Assembly (NCBI RefSeq): GCF_002583555.1
Contig: NZ_BEGX01000035.1
Span: 21,181 to 85,180 of the forward strand
Direction of reading: 5' to 3'
Source of the DNA: Pseudonocardia sp. N23
GTDB lineage: Bacteria > Actinomycetota > Actinomycetes > Mycobacteriales > Pseudonocardiaceae
Length of the DNA: 64,000 nucleotides
The notes under the pieces were generated by a model. That model did no database searches, was not told the DNA's origin, and saw only the letters and a list, made by a program, of their open reading frames with translations. Shown one piece after another: positions 7,765 to 17,094 of the stretch. A program made the translations under genes and the position numbers. Position 1 is the first letter of the stretch. Each line of letters begins with the position of its first letter.

Positions 7765-9252
7765 TCACGCCGACCCCGCGGCGACGAGCCCGGCACGGCC
7801 GCCGGGAAGGACCTCGCGGGGGGAGACCACCAGGTCGGCTCCCTCGGTGTCGACGACGACGCACCGCACCAGCTGGCCTGCCTCCAGGCCCGACCCGCGT
7901 TCGAGGACGCACTCGCCGTCGACCTCGGGGGCCTGGTGGGCGGCGCGGCCGGTGCACTCGAAGTCGTCGTCCTCCGCCTGCTCGACGAGCACGACGACCT
8001 CGGTGCCGACGCGGTCCTCGGCCCGCTGGACGACGAGCTCGTCGACCAGCGACGCGATCCGCGAGACCCGGGCCTGCACCTCGTCGGGGTCGATCTTGTC
8101 CGCGTAGCCCTCGGCCTCGGTGCCGTCCTCGTCGGAGTAGCCGAAGACGCCCACCGCGTCGAGCCGGGCGCCGGTGAGGAAGGCCTCGAGCTCGGCGAGG
8201 TCGTCCTCGGTCTCGCCGGGGAATCCGACGATGACGTTGCTGCGGATGCCGGCCTCGGGGGCGAGCGTGCGGATGCGCTCACACAGGTCGAGGAAGTCGG
8301 TGCGGCCGCCGAAGCGGCGCATCCGGCGCAGCACCGCGGCGCTGCCGTGCTGGAACGACAGGTCGAAGTAGGGCGCGATGCCGGGTGTACGGGCGATGGC
8401 CTCGACGAGGTCGGGCCGCATCTCGGCGGGCTGCAGGTAGGACGCGCGGACACGGTCGATCCCCGGGATCGCCGCGAGCCGCGGCAGCAGGTCCACCAGG
8501 GCCCGGGTACCGCCGGGCAGGTCCTTGCCGTAGGACGTCGAGTTCTCGCTGACGAGCACCAGCTCGCGGACGCCCTTCTGGGCGAGCCACGCGGCCTCGG
8601 CGAGGACGTCCGTCGGCGGGCGGGAGACGAACGCGCCGCGGAACGACGGGATGGCGCAGAACGCGCAGCGCCGGTCGCACCCGGAGGCGAGCTTGAGGTT
8701 GGCGACCGGCCCGTCGGACAGCCGGACCCGGGACAGGTCGGGCACCCACTCGTGGCCGGGCACCGACACGTCGACGGCCGCGGTGGGCCGGGCGGCGGGG
8801 GTGAGCGGCAGCAGGGTGCGCCTGTCGACCGGGACGTGCGGGGCAGGGGCGTGGCCGCCCAGGACGTCGCCGAGGCGTTCGGCCAGCTCGGGGTAGGCGT
8901 CGAAGCCGAGGACCGCGTCGGCCTCCGGGAGGCTCTCGGCCAGCTCGGCGCCGTAGCGCTCGGCCAGGCAACCGACCGCGACGACCTTGGCGCCGGTGGC
9001 GCGCGCGACGTCGGACGCGGACAGGACCGTGTCGATCGAGTCCTTCTTCGCCTGCTCGACGAACCCGCAGGTGTTGACGACGATGACGTCGGGCGCCGGG
9101 CCGCCGGACGACGGGTCGGCCTCGACGAGCTCCCACCCGCTGCCGGCGAGACGGCCGGCGAGTTCCTCGGAGTCCACCTCGTTACGGGCGCAGCCCAGGG
9201 TCAGCAGGGCAGCACGCCGCGGGGCGGACTCGGGTGGTGGGGGCTTGGGCAC
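7765..9252 (-). CDS. rimO: RimO-type methylthiotransferase
   Basis: 495 residues. The N-terminal MTTase domain has C21, C62 and C95 for the auxiliary iron-sulphur cluster. The radical SAM domain carries CDRRCAFC (C192, C196, C199). A C-terminal TRAM-like domain follows. RimO methylthiolates Asp of ribosomal protein S12; the SFRG stretch after the cluster fits RimO rather than MiaB. The GTG start at 9252 is preceded 7 nt upstream by TACCCT (9260-9265), suggesting leaderless transcription divergent from argA. Confidence 0.92.
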   Translation of the reverse strand: MPKPPPPESAPRRAALLTLGCARNEVDSEELAGRLAGSGWELVEADPSSGGPAPDVIVVNTCGFVEQAKKDSIDTVLSASDVARATGAKVVAVGCLAERYGAELAESLPEADAVLGFDAYPELAERLGDVLGGHAPAPHVPVDRRTLLPLTPAARPTAAVDVSVPGHEWVPDLSRVRLSDGPVANLKLASGCDRRCAFCAIPSFRGAFVSRPPTDVLAEAAWLAQKGVRELVLVSENSTSYGKDLPGGTRALVDLLPRLAAIPGIDRVRASYLQPAEMRPDLVEAIARTPGIAPYFDLSFQHGSAAVLRRMRRFGGRTDFLDLCERIRTLAPEAGIRSNVIVGFPGETEDDLAELEAFLTGARLDAVGVFGYSDEDGTEAEGYADKIDPDEVQARVSRIASLVDELVVQRAEDRVGTEVVVLVEQAEDDDFECTGRAAHQAPEVDGECVLERGSGLEAGQLVRCVVVDTEGADLVVSPREVLPGGRAGLVAAGSA

Positions 9253-9296
9253 GTACCACAGGGTATCCCGCGGGTCCTGATCTATTCTGACCCGTC

Positions 9297-9797
9297 GTGG
9301 CAGACGTGCTCGTCCGGCGGGCCCGGACCGCCGACGTGACGGCGATCAAGTCCCTTGTGGACGGCTATGCGGGTCGGGTCCTGCTGGCCAAGGAGATCAT
9401 CACCCTCTACGAGGCGGTGCAGGAGTTCCTGGTCGCCGAGCTCGACGGCGTCGTCGTCGGGTGCGGTGCGCTGCACGTGTTGTGGGAGGACCTCGGCGAG
9501 ATCCGCACGGTGGCGGTAGCCCCCTCGACGCTGGGCCGCGGGGTCGGGCACGCGATCGTGTCGGGGCTCATCGACGGTGCCCGCGAGCTGGGGCTGCGCC
9601 GGCTGTTCGTGCTGACGTTCGAGAAGCACTTCTTCGCCAAGCACGGCTTCGCCGAGATAGACGGCACCCCCGTCTCCCCCGACGTGTTCGCCGCGATGCT
9701 GCGCTCCTACGACACCGGCGTCGCGGAGTTCCTCGACCTGGCCCACGTCAAGCCGAACACCCTCGGCAACGTGCGGATGCTGCTGGTCCTGCCCTGA
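9297..9797 (+). CDS. argA: N-acetylglutamate synthase, short GNAT type
   Basis: 166 residues, a single GNAT domain with the acetyl-CoA loop [14 protein letters not shown] (about 78-91). It matches the short mycobacterial N-acetylglutamate synthase (Rv2747), which lacks the amino-acid-kinase domain of classic ArgA. It makes N-acetylglutamate for arginine synthesis. The neighbourhood (rimO/pgsA/clgR divergent) matches the tuberculosis order. TATTCT (9283-9288) lies 8 nt before the GTG start and no ribosome binding site is visible, so the mRNA is probably leaderless. Confidence 0.9.
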   Translation: MADVLVRRARTADVTAIKSLVDGYAGRVLLAKEIITLYEAVQEFLVAELDGVVVGCGALHVLWEDLGEIRTVAVAPSTLGRGVGHAIVSGLIDGARELGLRRLFVLTFEKHFFAKHGFAEIDGTPVSPDVFAAMLRSYDTGVAEFLDLAHVKPNTLGNVRMLLVLP

Positions 9798-9806
9798 CCT
9801 GTGGGA

Positions 9807-10161
9807 ATGGCGGGCGACGAGCTGGTCTGGCGACGGCCGCCGCCGCCCTGCGCCCGTACGTCGACCTCTGATCGGGCTACCGGATGTCGGCCACGCCGCC
9901 GGGCACCCACCAGGGCGTGCCGGGCGCGCACCTGACGTTCCTGTTCTGCCTCGACGGCACGATCGACGTCATCGAGACCCCCGACGGCCGCGGGACCGGG
10001 AGCTTCGACGTGATGGTCGCGGGCCTGCACGACCGGCCGGCCGTGATGGCGCCGACGTCGCCGCCCGCTGCGGGTACGCCGACCAGCCGCACCTGGCGCG
10101 CGACTTCCGCGACCTCGCCGGGCTGACGGCGACGGAGTGGCTGTCCGAACGCCCGGCATGA
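9807..10161 (+). pseudogene. AraC-family regulator remnant
   Basis: Pieces of one AraC-family protein occur in order but in different frames. [13 protein letters not shown] is at 9807. LRPYVDL then a TGA (9869-9871) is followed in frame by SGYRM and a ligand-domain part with [14 protein letters not shown] shifted frame gives the HTH end [16 protein letters not shown] and [11 protein letters not shown], stopping at 10161. About half of a normal 270-residue protein, including the first HTH helix set, is missing. One nonsense codon, frameshifts and an internal deletion make it non-functional. Confidence 0.8.
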
Positions 10162-10298
10162 CCCGTGGGGGACGGAGCCCCGCCGTTCGCGCCCGAGGGG
10201 CCGGACCCCGCGGCCGGGCGCACGGGCGGGGCGCCGCGTACGGCTCGACGCACCCCCCGCGTGCGGCGGCGCACCCGGGCGGGGCGAGGATCGCAGGC

Positions 10299-10772
10299 GT
10301 GTTCCGGATCGTGCTGCTGACCCCTGAGATCCCGCAGAACACCGGGGCGATCATCCGGCTCGCGGCCAACACCGGCGCGCAGCTGCACCTCGTCGAGCCC
10401 CTGGGGTTCTCCCTCGACGCCCGGCACGTCCGCCGCGCGGGTCTGGACTACCACGAGCTCGCCGACGTCCGGGTGCACCGCGACCTCGACGCGGCCTGGG
10501 AGGCGCTGCTGCCCGCCCGCGTGCACGCCTTCACCACGACGGGCACCGACCTCCACACCGACGTCGACTACGAGCCCGACGACGTGCTGCTGTTCGGCCG
10601 CGAGTCGACCGGGCTGCCGGCCGAGGTGCAGACCACGCCCCAGGTCACGACCCGGGTGCGGCTGCCGATGGTGCCCGGGTCGCGGTCGTTGAACCTCGCG
10701 AACGCGGCGTCGATCGCGGTCTACGAGGCCTGGCGGCGCACGGGCTTCGCGGGTGCCGCTCAGCCCTTGTAG
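10299..10772 (+). CDS. trmL: tRNA (cytidine(34)-2'-O)-methyltransferase
   Basis: 157 residues, the usual length for TrmL of the SPOUT superfamily. It starts FRIVLLTPEIPQNTGAIIRL, the family N-terminus with the conserved N-TG. The C-terminal trefoil-knot motifs LLFGRESTGLP and RSLNLANAASIAVYEAWR bind S-adenosylmethionine. It methylates the 2'-OH of nucleotide 34 in tRNA-Leu isoacceptors. The GTG start was chosen because a GGGGCGAGGA purine run precedes it and it fits family length. Its last 13 nt overlap the converging YceI gene. Confidence 0.92.
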   Translation: MFRIVLLTPEIPQNTGAIIRLAANTGAQLHLVEPLGFSLDARHVRRAGLDYHELADVRVHRDLDAAWEALLPARVHAFTTTGTDLHTDVDYEPDDVLLFGRESTGLPAEVQTTPQVTTRVRLPMVPGSRSLNLANAASIAVYEAWRRTGFAGAAQPL

Positions 10773-11635
10773 ACGGCCTGGATGTCGAGCTCGATCTCGA
10801 TCGTCGAGCCGACGACGGGCACGCCGCGGGAGAGCACCTGCTGCCAGTTGAGGGTGAAGTGCTCGCGGTGCAGCTCGGTCGTCGCGAAGACCCCGGCCCG
10901 CGTCCCGTTCCAGTCCTGGATGCCGAGGAACGTGGTGTCGAGCTGCACGTCGCTGGTCAGGCCGTGCAGGGTCAGCTCGCCGTCGACCACCCAGCTGTTA
11001 CCCGCGCGCCGGGTGAACCGGGTGCTGGTGAAGCGCAGCTGCGGGAACCGCTCGACGTCGAGGAAGTCGGCGGAGCGCAGGTGCGCGTCGCGCGCCTCGA
11101 CATTGGTGTCGACGCTCGCCGCGTCGATCACGACCTCGACGATCGAGTCCTCGAAGGGCTCCTCGACGTGGATCGTGCCGCGGAAGTCGTTGAACCGCCC
11201 GTAGACCTTCGACAGGGCGATGTGGCGGGCGACGAACCGGACCGAGGAGTGGTCGGAGTCGATCTCGTAGACGCCGGGTGCGGGCGGTTCGAGGCTGGGA
11301 TCCGCGACCATCGTGATCTCGCCGAGCTCGGCGTGCTTGCCCCAGTCCACCGAGACCGAGCTGGCGACGCTCTGGAAGCCACCGAACTCCGCGCGGACCC
11401 GGTAGTCGCCCGGGACGACCGCGGCGGCGAAGTAGCCGAACGGGTCGCTGTCGGAGTGGGCCACGCGCCGGTTCCCCCGGTCGAACACCGAGATCTCCGC
11501 GCCCGGGACCGGCTTGCCGCCCTCGTCCCGGATCTGCCCGCTCAACAGGCCGCCGGTGAGCGGGATCGGCATGAGGGCACTGCGGGACGTCGCACCTCGC
11601 CCGGAAGCCGCCCCGCGGCGTTTGAAACCGAACAT
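10760..11635 (-). CDS. carboxypeptidase-regulatory-like plus YceI domain protein
   Basis: 291 residues from ATG 11635 (ribosome binding site AAAGGGTG). Residues about 28-110 form a CarboxypepD_reg/SpaA-like beta-sandwich (LSGQIRDEGGKPVPGAEISV through GDYRVRAEFGGF). Residues about 120-290 form a YceI lipocalin-like domain (YEIDSDHSSVRFVARH, GRFNDFRGTI, DVQLDTTF). YceI barrels bind isoprenoid or other amphiphilic lipids. No signal peptide is visible; a basic N-terminus is followed directly by the first domain, so the protein is probably cytoplasmic. The two-domain arrangement recurs in actinobacteria. Confidence 0.87.
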   Translation of the reverse strand: MFGFKRRGAASGRGATSRSALMPIPLTGGLLSGQIRDEGGKPVPGAEISVFDRGNRRVAHSDSDPFGYFAAAVVPGDYRVRAEFGGFQSVASSVSVDWGKHAELGEITMVADPSLEPPAPGVYEIDSDHSSVRFVARHIALSKVYGRFNDFRGTIHVEEPFEDSIVEVVIDAASVDTNVEARDAHLRSADFLDVERFPQLRFTSTRFTRRAGNSWVVDGELTLHGLTSDVQLDTTFLGIQDWNGTRAGVFATTELHREHFTLNWQQVLSRGVPVVGSTIEIELDIQAVYKG

Positions 11636-11772
11636 ACGACACCCTTTCGCCCATCCGGCGGACCTCGTCCGCGCGACCGGCTCCAACGATGGCACGGCGT
11701 GTAGTCGTTCACCGGTCGAATCGTGGGAGATGCCACATATTCGCGACACTGCGTCACTAAGGGTGATCATCG

Positions 11773-11786
11773 GACCCGAACGGGTC
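11773..11786 (-). terminator. short palindrome after ftsK
   Basis: GACCCGAACGGGTC is a perfect 14-bp palindrome 5 nt beyond the ftsK stop. As RNA it gives a small stem with a tetraloop; terminator function is plausible but weak. Confidence 0.35.
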
Positions 11787-11791
11787 ACGGG

Positions 11792-14362
11792 TCACTCCTC
11801 GAACTCGTCCTCCGGGCCGGGGCCACCGCCGCCGCGCATCAGCCAGATGACGTTCTCGAGCTCGTCGGGCTTGATGAGCACGTCGCGGGCCTTCGATCCC
11901 TCCGAGGGACCGACGACCCCGCGCGTCTCCAGCAGGTCCATCAGCCGGCCCGCCTTCGCGAAGCCGACACGGAGCTTGCGCTGCAGCATCGACGTCGACC
12001 CGAACTGCGAGGTCACGATCAGCTCGGTGGCCTGGACGAGCAGGTCGAGGTCGTCGCCGATGTCCGCGTCGACCTCCTTCTTCTCGCTGGCCTTCTGCGC
12101 CGTGACGCCCTCGAGGTACGTCGGCTCGGCCTGGTCCTTGGAGAACTGGACGACGTCGGAGATCTCCTCGTCGGAGACGTACGCGCCCTGCATGCGGACG
12201 GGCTTGCCCGCGCCCATGGGCAGGTAGAGCCCGTCGCCCATGCCGATCAGCTTCTCGGCGCCCGGCTGGTCGAGGATGACCCGGCTGTCGGTCAGCGACG
12301 ACGTCGCGAACGCCAGCCGCGACGGCACGTTCGTCTTGATCAGGCCGGTGACGACGTCCACGGAGGGCCGCTGCGTCGCGAGGACGAGGTGGATGCCGGC
12401 GGCACGGGCCTTCTGCGTGATGCGCACGACCGCGTCCTCGACGTCGCGCGGCGCGGTCATCATCAGGTCGGCGAGCTCGTCGACGATGCAGAGGATGTAC
12501 GGGTAGGGCCGGTAGACGCGCTCGCTGCCCAGCGGGGCGGTGATCTCCCCGGAGCGCACCTTGCGGTTGAAGTCGTCGACATGGCGGACCTTGTTGGCCT
12601 GCATGTCCTGGTAGCGCTGCTCCATCTCCTCGACCAGCCAGGTCAGCGCCGAGGCAGCCTTCTTGGGCTGGGTGATGATGGGCGTGATGAGGTGCGGGAT
12701 CCCCTCGTAGGGCGTCAGCTCGACCATCTTCGGGTCGATGAGGATCATCCGGACCTCCTCGGGCGTGGCCCGGGAGAGCAGCGAGACGAGCATCGAGTTG
12801 ACGAAGCTCGACTTGCCGGAGCCCGTGGAGCCCGCGACGAGCAGGTGGGGCATCTTCGCGAGGTTCGCGCAGAGGAAGTGGCCCTCGATGTCCTTGCCCA
12901 GCCCGATGACCATCGGGTGCTGCTCGTTGCGCGCGTTGGCCGAGCGCAGCACGTCGCCGAGGCGGACCATCTCACGGTCGGTGTTGGGCACCTCGATGCC
13001 GACGGCCGACTTGCCCGGGATCGGGGCGAGCAGCCGGACGTTGTCGGTGGCGACGGCGTAGGCGATGTTGCGGGTGAGCTGGGTGATCTTCTCGACCTTG
13101 ACCGCCGGGCCGAGCTCGATCTCGTAGCGGGTGACGGTCGGGCCGCGGGTGAAGCCGGTCACCTGCGCGTCGATGTTGAACTGTTCGAGGACGCCGGTGA
13201 TCGCCTCGATCATGGCGTCGTTGGCGCTGCTGCGGGTCTTGGGGACCGGGCCGCCGGGCAGCATGTCCGGCGGCGGCAGCTTGTACTCGGTCTCGCCCAG
13301 CGGTTCCCGGATCGCCAGCGACATCTGCTCGCCGGTCGGCGGGTTGTCGGGCTCGGAGACGGGTTCGATGACGCGGACCGGCTTGCGCGGCGCGCGGGGA
13401 GGGGGCGGCGGGGGCTCCTCCGCGGCCGGTTCCGGCATCGGCGCGGGAGTGTCGGCCTCGTCGTCGGCGTAGGCGTAGGCGTCCGCGGCGCTCTGCCGGC
13501 GACGCGACGGGCGCCGCAGCCGGGCAGGCGGGGCCTCCTCGTCGACGGGGTCGGCGGCGGCCTCGTCGTCGTGGCGCTCGTCGGACTCCTCGTCGATGTC
13601 CTCGTCGCCGGCCACGGGCTTGCCGAGCAACCGCCGGGTGCGGTTGGGCAGCTCCCTCACCGGCGTCCCGGTGAGGACGAGGAAGCCGTAGCCGGTGAGC
13701 AGCACCAGCACCGGGACGGCGACGAACGGGCTCAGCCCGCTCGCCAGCGGCGTCCCCGCGAGGTATCCGAGGCCGCCACCGGCCCCCGACCACAGGCCGG
13801 GCTCGGTCGGCGAGCCGGAGAACAGGTGCACCAGCCCCAGCACGCCCAGAACCATCAGCAGCGTGCCCACCGCGACCCGCGGTCGCGACTCCGGATGGGC
13901 CTCCGTCGTCATCAGCACGATGCCGACGACCACCAGCAGCAACGGCAGCAGTACGCCCGGCGTCCCGAACACCGCCCCGACCGCAGCCGAGAAGCCGCGC
14001 CCGACAGGGCCGCCCGCACCCCACCAGATCCCGGCGGCGGCGATGACGGCCAGCACGATGAAGCCGACACCGAGGCCGTCGCGGCGGTGCGCGGGGTCGA
14101 TCTCGCGGGTGCGCCCGGCCGCCTTCCCCGCCGACTTCCCCAGCTTGACCACACCGCGGCCGACCGCGTCGATGCCCTTGTCGATCAGGTCCGGGCTCTT
14201 CTTCGCCGGTGCCGGCCTGCGCGACGTCGACGGCTTGCGTCCCGACGTCGAGCCGCGCGAGCGCGACGCCCCCGAGCGCGAGGCTCCTGAGGAGGGACGG
14301 CCCGACCCTGCGGCGGCCCGCGTCGTTCCGCGGGCACCACCGGTCGACGCACGTCCTGCCAT
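11792..14362 (-). CDS. ftsK: DNA translocase FtsK/SpoIIIE
   Basis: 856 residues. A basic Ser/Arg/Gly-rich N-terminus (1-85) precedes four to five membrane segments (about 95-245), an acidic/Pro-rich linker, and the RecA-like motor with Walker [10 protein letters not shown] (near 510) and Walker B-like [14 protein letters not shown]-terminal gamma winged helix ([19 protein letters not shown]) reads KOPS-like sequences. It moves chromosomes through the division septum. ATG 14362 is chosen because TACCGT (14370-14375) lies 7 nt before it, giving a leaderless start; a longer frame exists upstream. Confidence 0.93.
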   Translation of the reverse strand: MAGRASTGGARGTTRAAAGSGRPSSGASRSGASRSRGSTSGRKPSTSRRPAPAKKSPDLIDKGIDAVGRGVVKLGKSAGKAAGRTREIDPAHRRDGLGVGFIVLAVIAAAGIWWGAGGPVGRGFSAAVGAVFGTPGVLLPLLLVVVGIVLMTTEAHPESRPRVAVGTLLMVLGVLGLVHLFSGSPTEPGLWSGAGGGLGYLAGTPLASGLSPFVAVPVLVLLTGYGFLVLTGTPVRELPNRTRRLLGKPVAGDEDIDEESDERHDDEAAADPVDEEAPPARLRRPSRRRQSAADAYAYADDEADTPAPMPEPAAEEPPPPPPRAPRKPVRVIEPVSEPDNPPTGEQMSLAIREPLGETEYKLPPPDMLPGGPVPKTRSSANDAMIEAITGVLEQFNIDAQVTGFTRGPTVTRYEIELGPAVKVEKITQLTRNIAYAVATDNVRLLAPIPGKSAVGIEVPNTDREMVRLGDVLRSANARNEQHPMVIGLGKDIEGHFLCANLAKMPHLLVAGSTGSGKSSFVNSMLVSLLSRATPEEVRMILIDPKMVELTPYEGIPHLITPIITQPKKAASALTWLVEEMEQRYQDMQANKVRHVDDFNRKVRSGEITAPLGSERVYRPYPYILCIVDELADLMMTAPRDVEDAVVRITQKARAAGIHLVLATQRPSVDVVTGLIKTNVPSRLAFATSSLTDSRVILDQPGAEKLIGMGDGLYLPMGAGKPVRMQGAYVSDEEISDVVQFSKDQAEPTYLEGVTAQKASEKKEVDADIGDDLDLLVQATELIVTSQFGSTSMLQRKLRVGFAKAGRLMDLLETRGVVGPSEGSKARDVLIKPDELENVIWLMRGGGGPGPEDEFEE

Positions 14363-14453
14363 GCCCGACACGGTAACCGGGCGAGCCCGATGATCCGGGG
14401 ACCGACGCACCCGACAGGGGAATGCGGTCCCGGTCACCGGCGGGCGGCGGTTG

Positions 14454-15050
14454 TCAGTGCACCACCCGCGGCGGCGCGGCGTCGAGCACGAGTGCCTGGC
14501 GCTTGCCGTGCACGGTCAGGTATCGCAGACCGTCCGTCCCCGCCTGGAAGCGGCGGCGGGACCGGCGAGGCAGCCACACCATCGCGCCGGCCTCCAGCAG
14601 GAGGTCGTTGCGTTCGGTGGTGAGCACGCCGCTGCCGTCGAGGACGACGAACAGGACGTCGAGATCGGGGCCCTCGTGCTCACCGACCTCGGCGCCCGGC
14701 GCCAGCCGGACGATGTTGGAGTCCAGGTCGCGCTCGCGCATCTCCAGCTTCCACTCGACCCCGGCGGCATCGGGGGCCTTCGCCCCGGCGCGCAGGTCCC
14801 CGACGACTCGTGGCAACGAAGCGGCTGCGAGCTTGCTGATCCGGATCCGCCACACGGGCCCGCGCTCGACGTACTCCCAGCCGTACCCGTCGGGCAGGTC
14901 GGAGTCGAACTCGTCGCGCAGGTGCTTCGGATCGTGGTTGTTGACCAGGACGAACGACTCGCCCACGGCGAGGGCGTCGTAGGTCCGGAAGATCGTCGGG
15001 TGCTTGTCGGGCTTGCGGAGCGGGCGGACGTCGAGCTCGAGCGCGGTCAT
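14454..15050 (-). CDS. DUF2249-cupin two-domain protein
   Basis: 198 residues. The N-terminal DUF2249 domain (about 5-72) has [32 protein letters not shown] and the Trp/Tyr-rich [17 protein letters not shown]. The C-terminal cupin (about 95-185) carries [24 protein letters not shown]2249 proteins often occur with nitric-oxide, nitrite and anaerobic redox genes. It is transcribed away from fdxA; TATAAA (15064-15059) lies 8 nt before ATG and TTGAGT (15088-15083) 18 bp further, giving a leaderless promoter overlapped by a palindrome. Enzymatic role unknown. Confidence 0.8.
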   Translation of the reverse strand: MTALELDVRPLRKPDKHPTIFRTYDALAVGESFVLVNNHDPKHLRDEFDSDLPDGYGWEYVERGPVWRIRISKLAAASLPRVVGDLRAGAKAPDAAGVEWKLEMRERDLDSNIVRLAPGAEVGEHEGPDLDVLFVVLDGSGVLTTERNDLLLEAGAMVWLPRRSRRRFQAGTDGLRYLTVHGKRQALVLDAAPPRVVH

Positions 15051-15091
15051 GGTGCCAATTTATACAAGTGCCCGCTGTGTAAACTCAAGAC
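15051..15091. promoter_or_regulatory. divergent leaderless promoters sharing one palindromic operator
   Basis: TTTATACA (15059-15066) and TGTGTAAA (15076-15083) form an inverted repeat (7 of 8 positions) with a 9-nt spacer. The left arm covers the minus-strand -10 TATAAA. The right arm covers the plus-strand -10 TAAACT (15080-15085), which is 6 nt before the fdxA GTG. A dimeric repressor here would shut both genes. The SufR/COG2345-type regulator two genes downstream is the natural candidate. Confidence 0.65.
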
Positions 15092-15433
15092 GTGGCCTAT
15101 GTGATCGGACTCCCCTGCGTCGACGTACTCGACCGGGCCTGCGTGGACGAGTGTCCGGTGGACTGCATCTACGAAGGTGAGCGCGCCCTCTACATCCATC
15201 CCGACGAGTGCGTCGACTGCGGCGCCTGCGAGCCGGTCTGCCCGGTCGAGGCGATCTACTACGAGGACGACCTGCCCGAGGCCCTGCAGCAGCACCAGGC
15301 CGACAACGCCCGGTTCTTCGCCGTACCCCTGCTGGGCCGGGACGCCCCGCTCGGCAGCCCGGGTGGGGCGGCCGAGCTCGGCCGCCTCGGGGTCGACACT
15401 CCGCTGGTGGCCGACCAGCCGCGCCTCACGTGA
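15092..15433 (+). CDS. fdxA: FdxA-type seven-iron ferredoxin
   Basis: 113 residues. Cysteines C9, C17, C21 and C25 followed by C40, C43, C46 and C50 (CVDCGACEPVCPVEAIYYEDD) match the [3Fe-4S][4Fe-4S] ferredoxin FdxA of mycobacteria, a small electron carrier induced by hypoxia and NO there. The C-terminal half is the usual non-cluster extension. The GTG start lies 6 nt after TAAACT, so the transcript is probably leaderless. The stop overlaps the next gene by 4 nt (GTGA), coupling the ferredoxin to its presumed regulator. Confidence 0.93.
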   Translation: MAYVIGLPCVDVLDRACVDECPVDCIYEGERALYIHPDECVDCGACEPVCPVEAIYYEDDLPEALQQHQADNARFFAVPLLGRDAPLGSPGGAAELGRLGVDTPLVADQPRLT

Positions 15434-16110
15434 GCGGGGAGCGTGGACCCGGCCGTCGCGACGAGGTGCTCGCCACCCTGCGCGGCTCGCCCGAGCCGAT
15501 GAGCGTCGCAGAGATCGCCTCCCGTCTGCACGTCCACCCGAACACGGTCCGGTTCCACCTCGACATTCTCGTCGACGACGGGCGGGCCGAACGCGCGCCG
15601 GTCGTCCCGGCCGGCCCGGGCCGGCCGCCCCTGTTCTTCCGGGCGCTACCCGGGATGGACCCCGCCGGCCCGCGCAACTACCGGCTGCTCGCCGCGGCGC
15701 TCGTCGGGAGCCTCGCCGCCGGCCCCGACCCCGCCACCGCGGCGGCCACCGCCGGACGCGCCTGGGGGGCCCGGCTGGCCGGCGGCTCCCCAGCCCGGTC
15801 CGCATCCGACGGGGTGCGCTCGCTCGTGACCCTGCTCGACGAGCTGGGCTTCGCCCCGCAGTGGCCCGGCGCAGGACGGGCCGACGGGCAGATCGCCTTG
15901 CGACACTGCCCGTTCCTGGAGCTGGCGACCACCGACGCCCATGTCGTGTGCCCACTGCACCTCGGTCTCATGCAGGGAGCGATGCACGCGCTCGCCTCCC
16001 CCGTCTCCGTCGACCGGCTCGAGCCCTTCGCCGGCCCCGACCTGTGCCTGGCCCACCTGTCCCTGTCCCCGTCCACCAGCGGGGACGACACCCGAGAGGA
16101 CGATCACTGA
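15430..16110 (+). CDS. SufR/COG2345-like HTH regulator with Cys motif
   Basis: 226 residues. A winged HTH (about 12-75) has the ArsR/DeoR-like SVAEIASRLHVHPNTVRFHLD. A C-terminal sensory domain carries C160, C174 and C206 in the pattern RHCPFLEL...HVVCPLHLGLMQGAM...DLCLAH, as in COG2345/SufR regulators where cysteines bind an iron-sulphur cluster. It probably senses NO, oxygen or Fe-S status and represses the divergent fdxA/DUF2249 promoters. Start GTG 15430 overlaps the fdxA stop; its own stop overlaps the next ATG by 1 nt. Confidence 0.82.
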   Translation: MSGERGPGRRDEVLATLRGSPEPMSVAEIASRLHVHPNTVRFHLDILVDDGRAERAPVVPAGPGRPPLFFRALPGMDPAGPRNYRLLAAALVGSLAAGPDPATAAATAGRAWGARLAGGSPARSASDGVRSLVTLLDELGFAPQWPGAGRADGQIALRHCPFLELATTDAHVVCPLHLGLMQGAMHALASPVSVDRLEPFAGPDLCLAHLSLSPSTSGDDTREDDH

Positions 16111-16535
16111 TGTCCGCAGGACCCGCCGTCGCAGTCGCCATGACCTTCGGCTGGCTCGGCATGGTGCTGGCGATCTCGTTCCTCGAGGCACCGCTGAAGT
16201 TCCGCGCCCCCGGCGTCACCGTCCCCATCGGCCTGGGGATCGGCCGACTCGTGTTCCGCGCGCTCAACACCGTCGAGCTCGTCCTGGCACTGGCGCTCGT
16301 CGTGGTCGCAGTGCTCGGCGCGGTGCCGGCCACGGCCGTCGTCGCGGGCGCGGTCGCGATCGTCGTCCTCCTCGCGCAGCTCAGCCTCGTCCGGCCGCGG
16401 CTGTCGCGCCGCTCGGACGCCGTGCTCGCCGGTGGCGACGCCCCGCGGTCCCCCGGGCACCTCGCCTATGTCGCGCTCGAGATCGTCAAGGTCGCCGCCC
16501 TCGTGTTCACCGGCGTCGCACTGCTCACAGCCTGA
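16110..16535 (+). CDS. four-helix membrane protein of the fdxA operon
   Basis: 141 residues with four predicted membrane segments (about 5-24, 38-55, 57-92 as two, 118-140). The loop after the first helix, FLEAPLKFRAPGV, with a Glu and Lys next to the membrane, looks conserved-type rather than random. The start overlaps the regulator stop (TGATG), so it belongs to the fdxA operon. I do not recognise a characterised family; a role in redox or NO tolerance is inferred only from context. Confidence 0.75.
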   Translation: MSAGPAVAVAMTFGWLGMVLAISFLEAPLKFRAPGVTVPIGLGIGRLVFRALNTVELVLALALVVVAVLGAVPATAVVAGAVAIVVLLAQLSLVRPRLSRRSDAVLAGGDAPRSPGHLAYVALEIVKVAALVFTGVALLTA

Positions 16536-16566
16536 CCGCACCCCGACATCACCCGGAGGACACCCC

Positions 16567-16911
16567 GTGCACACCCCCGATCCGATCGCCCTCGACGCCC
16601 TGGCCGATACCCACCTCGCCGCGGCCAGGACCGCACCTGGCGGGCGCAGCGCCCACACCGTCGTCGGCGGGCGGACTGCCAGGCTGCGCCAGACGCTGGT
16701 CGCGCTGGCTGCAGGCCACGGTCTCGCCGAGCACGACAACCCCGGCGAGGCGACCCTTCAGGTGCTGCGCGGCCAGGTGGAGCTCCGCAGCCGCGCGGGC
16801 ACCGTCAGCGGCGGAGCCGGCGCCCTGCTCGTCGTCCCACCCGAGCGGCACGACCTGTGGGCCGTCGAGGACTCCGCGGTGCTGCTGACCGTCGTCGCCC
16901 GCGAGGGGTGA
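16567..16911 (+). CDS. small cupin protein
   Basis: 114 residues, a single cupin barrel: HTVVGGRTARLRQTLVALAAG, NPGEATLQVLRGQVELRS and GGAGALLVVPPERHDLWAVEDS. The usual metal-binding His/Glu set is only partly present (His in EHDNPGEATLQVL and PERHDLW). Chosen start GTG 16567 follows CCGGAGGA at correct spacing. It is the fourth gene of the fdxA operon, 31 bp after the membrane protein, and resembles the cupin half of the divergent DUF2249 protein in role if not sequence. Confidence 0.8.
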   Translation: MHTPDPIALDALADTHLAAARTAPGGRSAHTVVGGRTARLRQTLVALAAGHGLAEHDNPGEATLQVLRGQVELRSRAGTVSGGAGALLVVPPERHDLWAVEDSAVLLTVVAREG

Positions 16912-17094
16912 GCGGCCGCTGCTCGACGGCCGGTGCGTCGCCGACCCGGTGTGCCCTGGCTGCGCACGTCGCGAGCAGGGCAGCCATCGCGGCTGGGCAC
17001 TCGACGGTCATCACCGAACCTCCGCGCACCGGCTCGCCGCCGCCGGTCCGCCGGTCGCCGTACGGACCGCCGGTGACGACCCCGGCGGCCCACG

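Noticed and set aside
11723..14290. An 855-codon plus-strand frame opposite ftsK
   Set aside because: Antisense of ftsK; no recognisable motif.
16912..17094. Small minus-strand gene beginning near 17010
   Set aside because: No convincing ribosome binding site or similarity; frame runs into the cupin gene.
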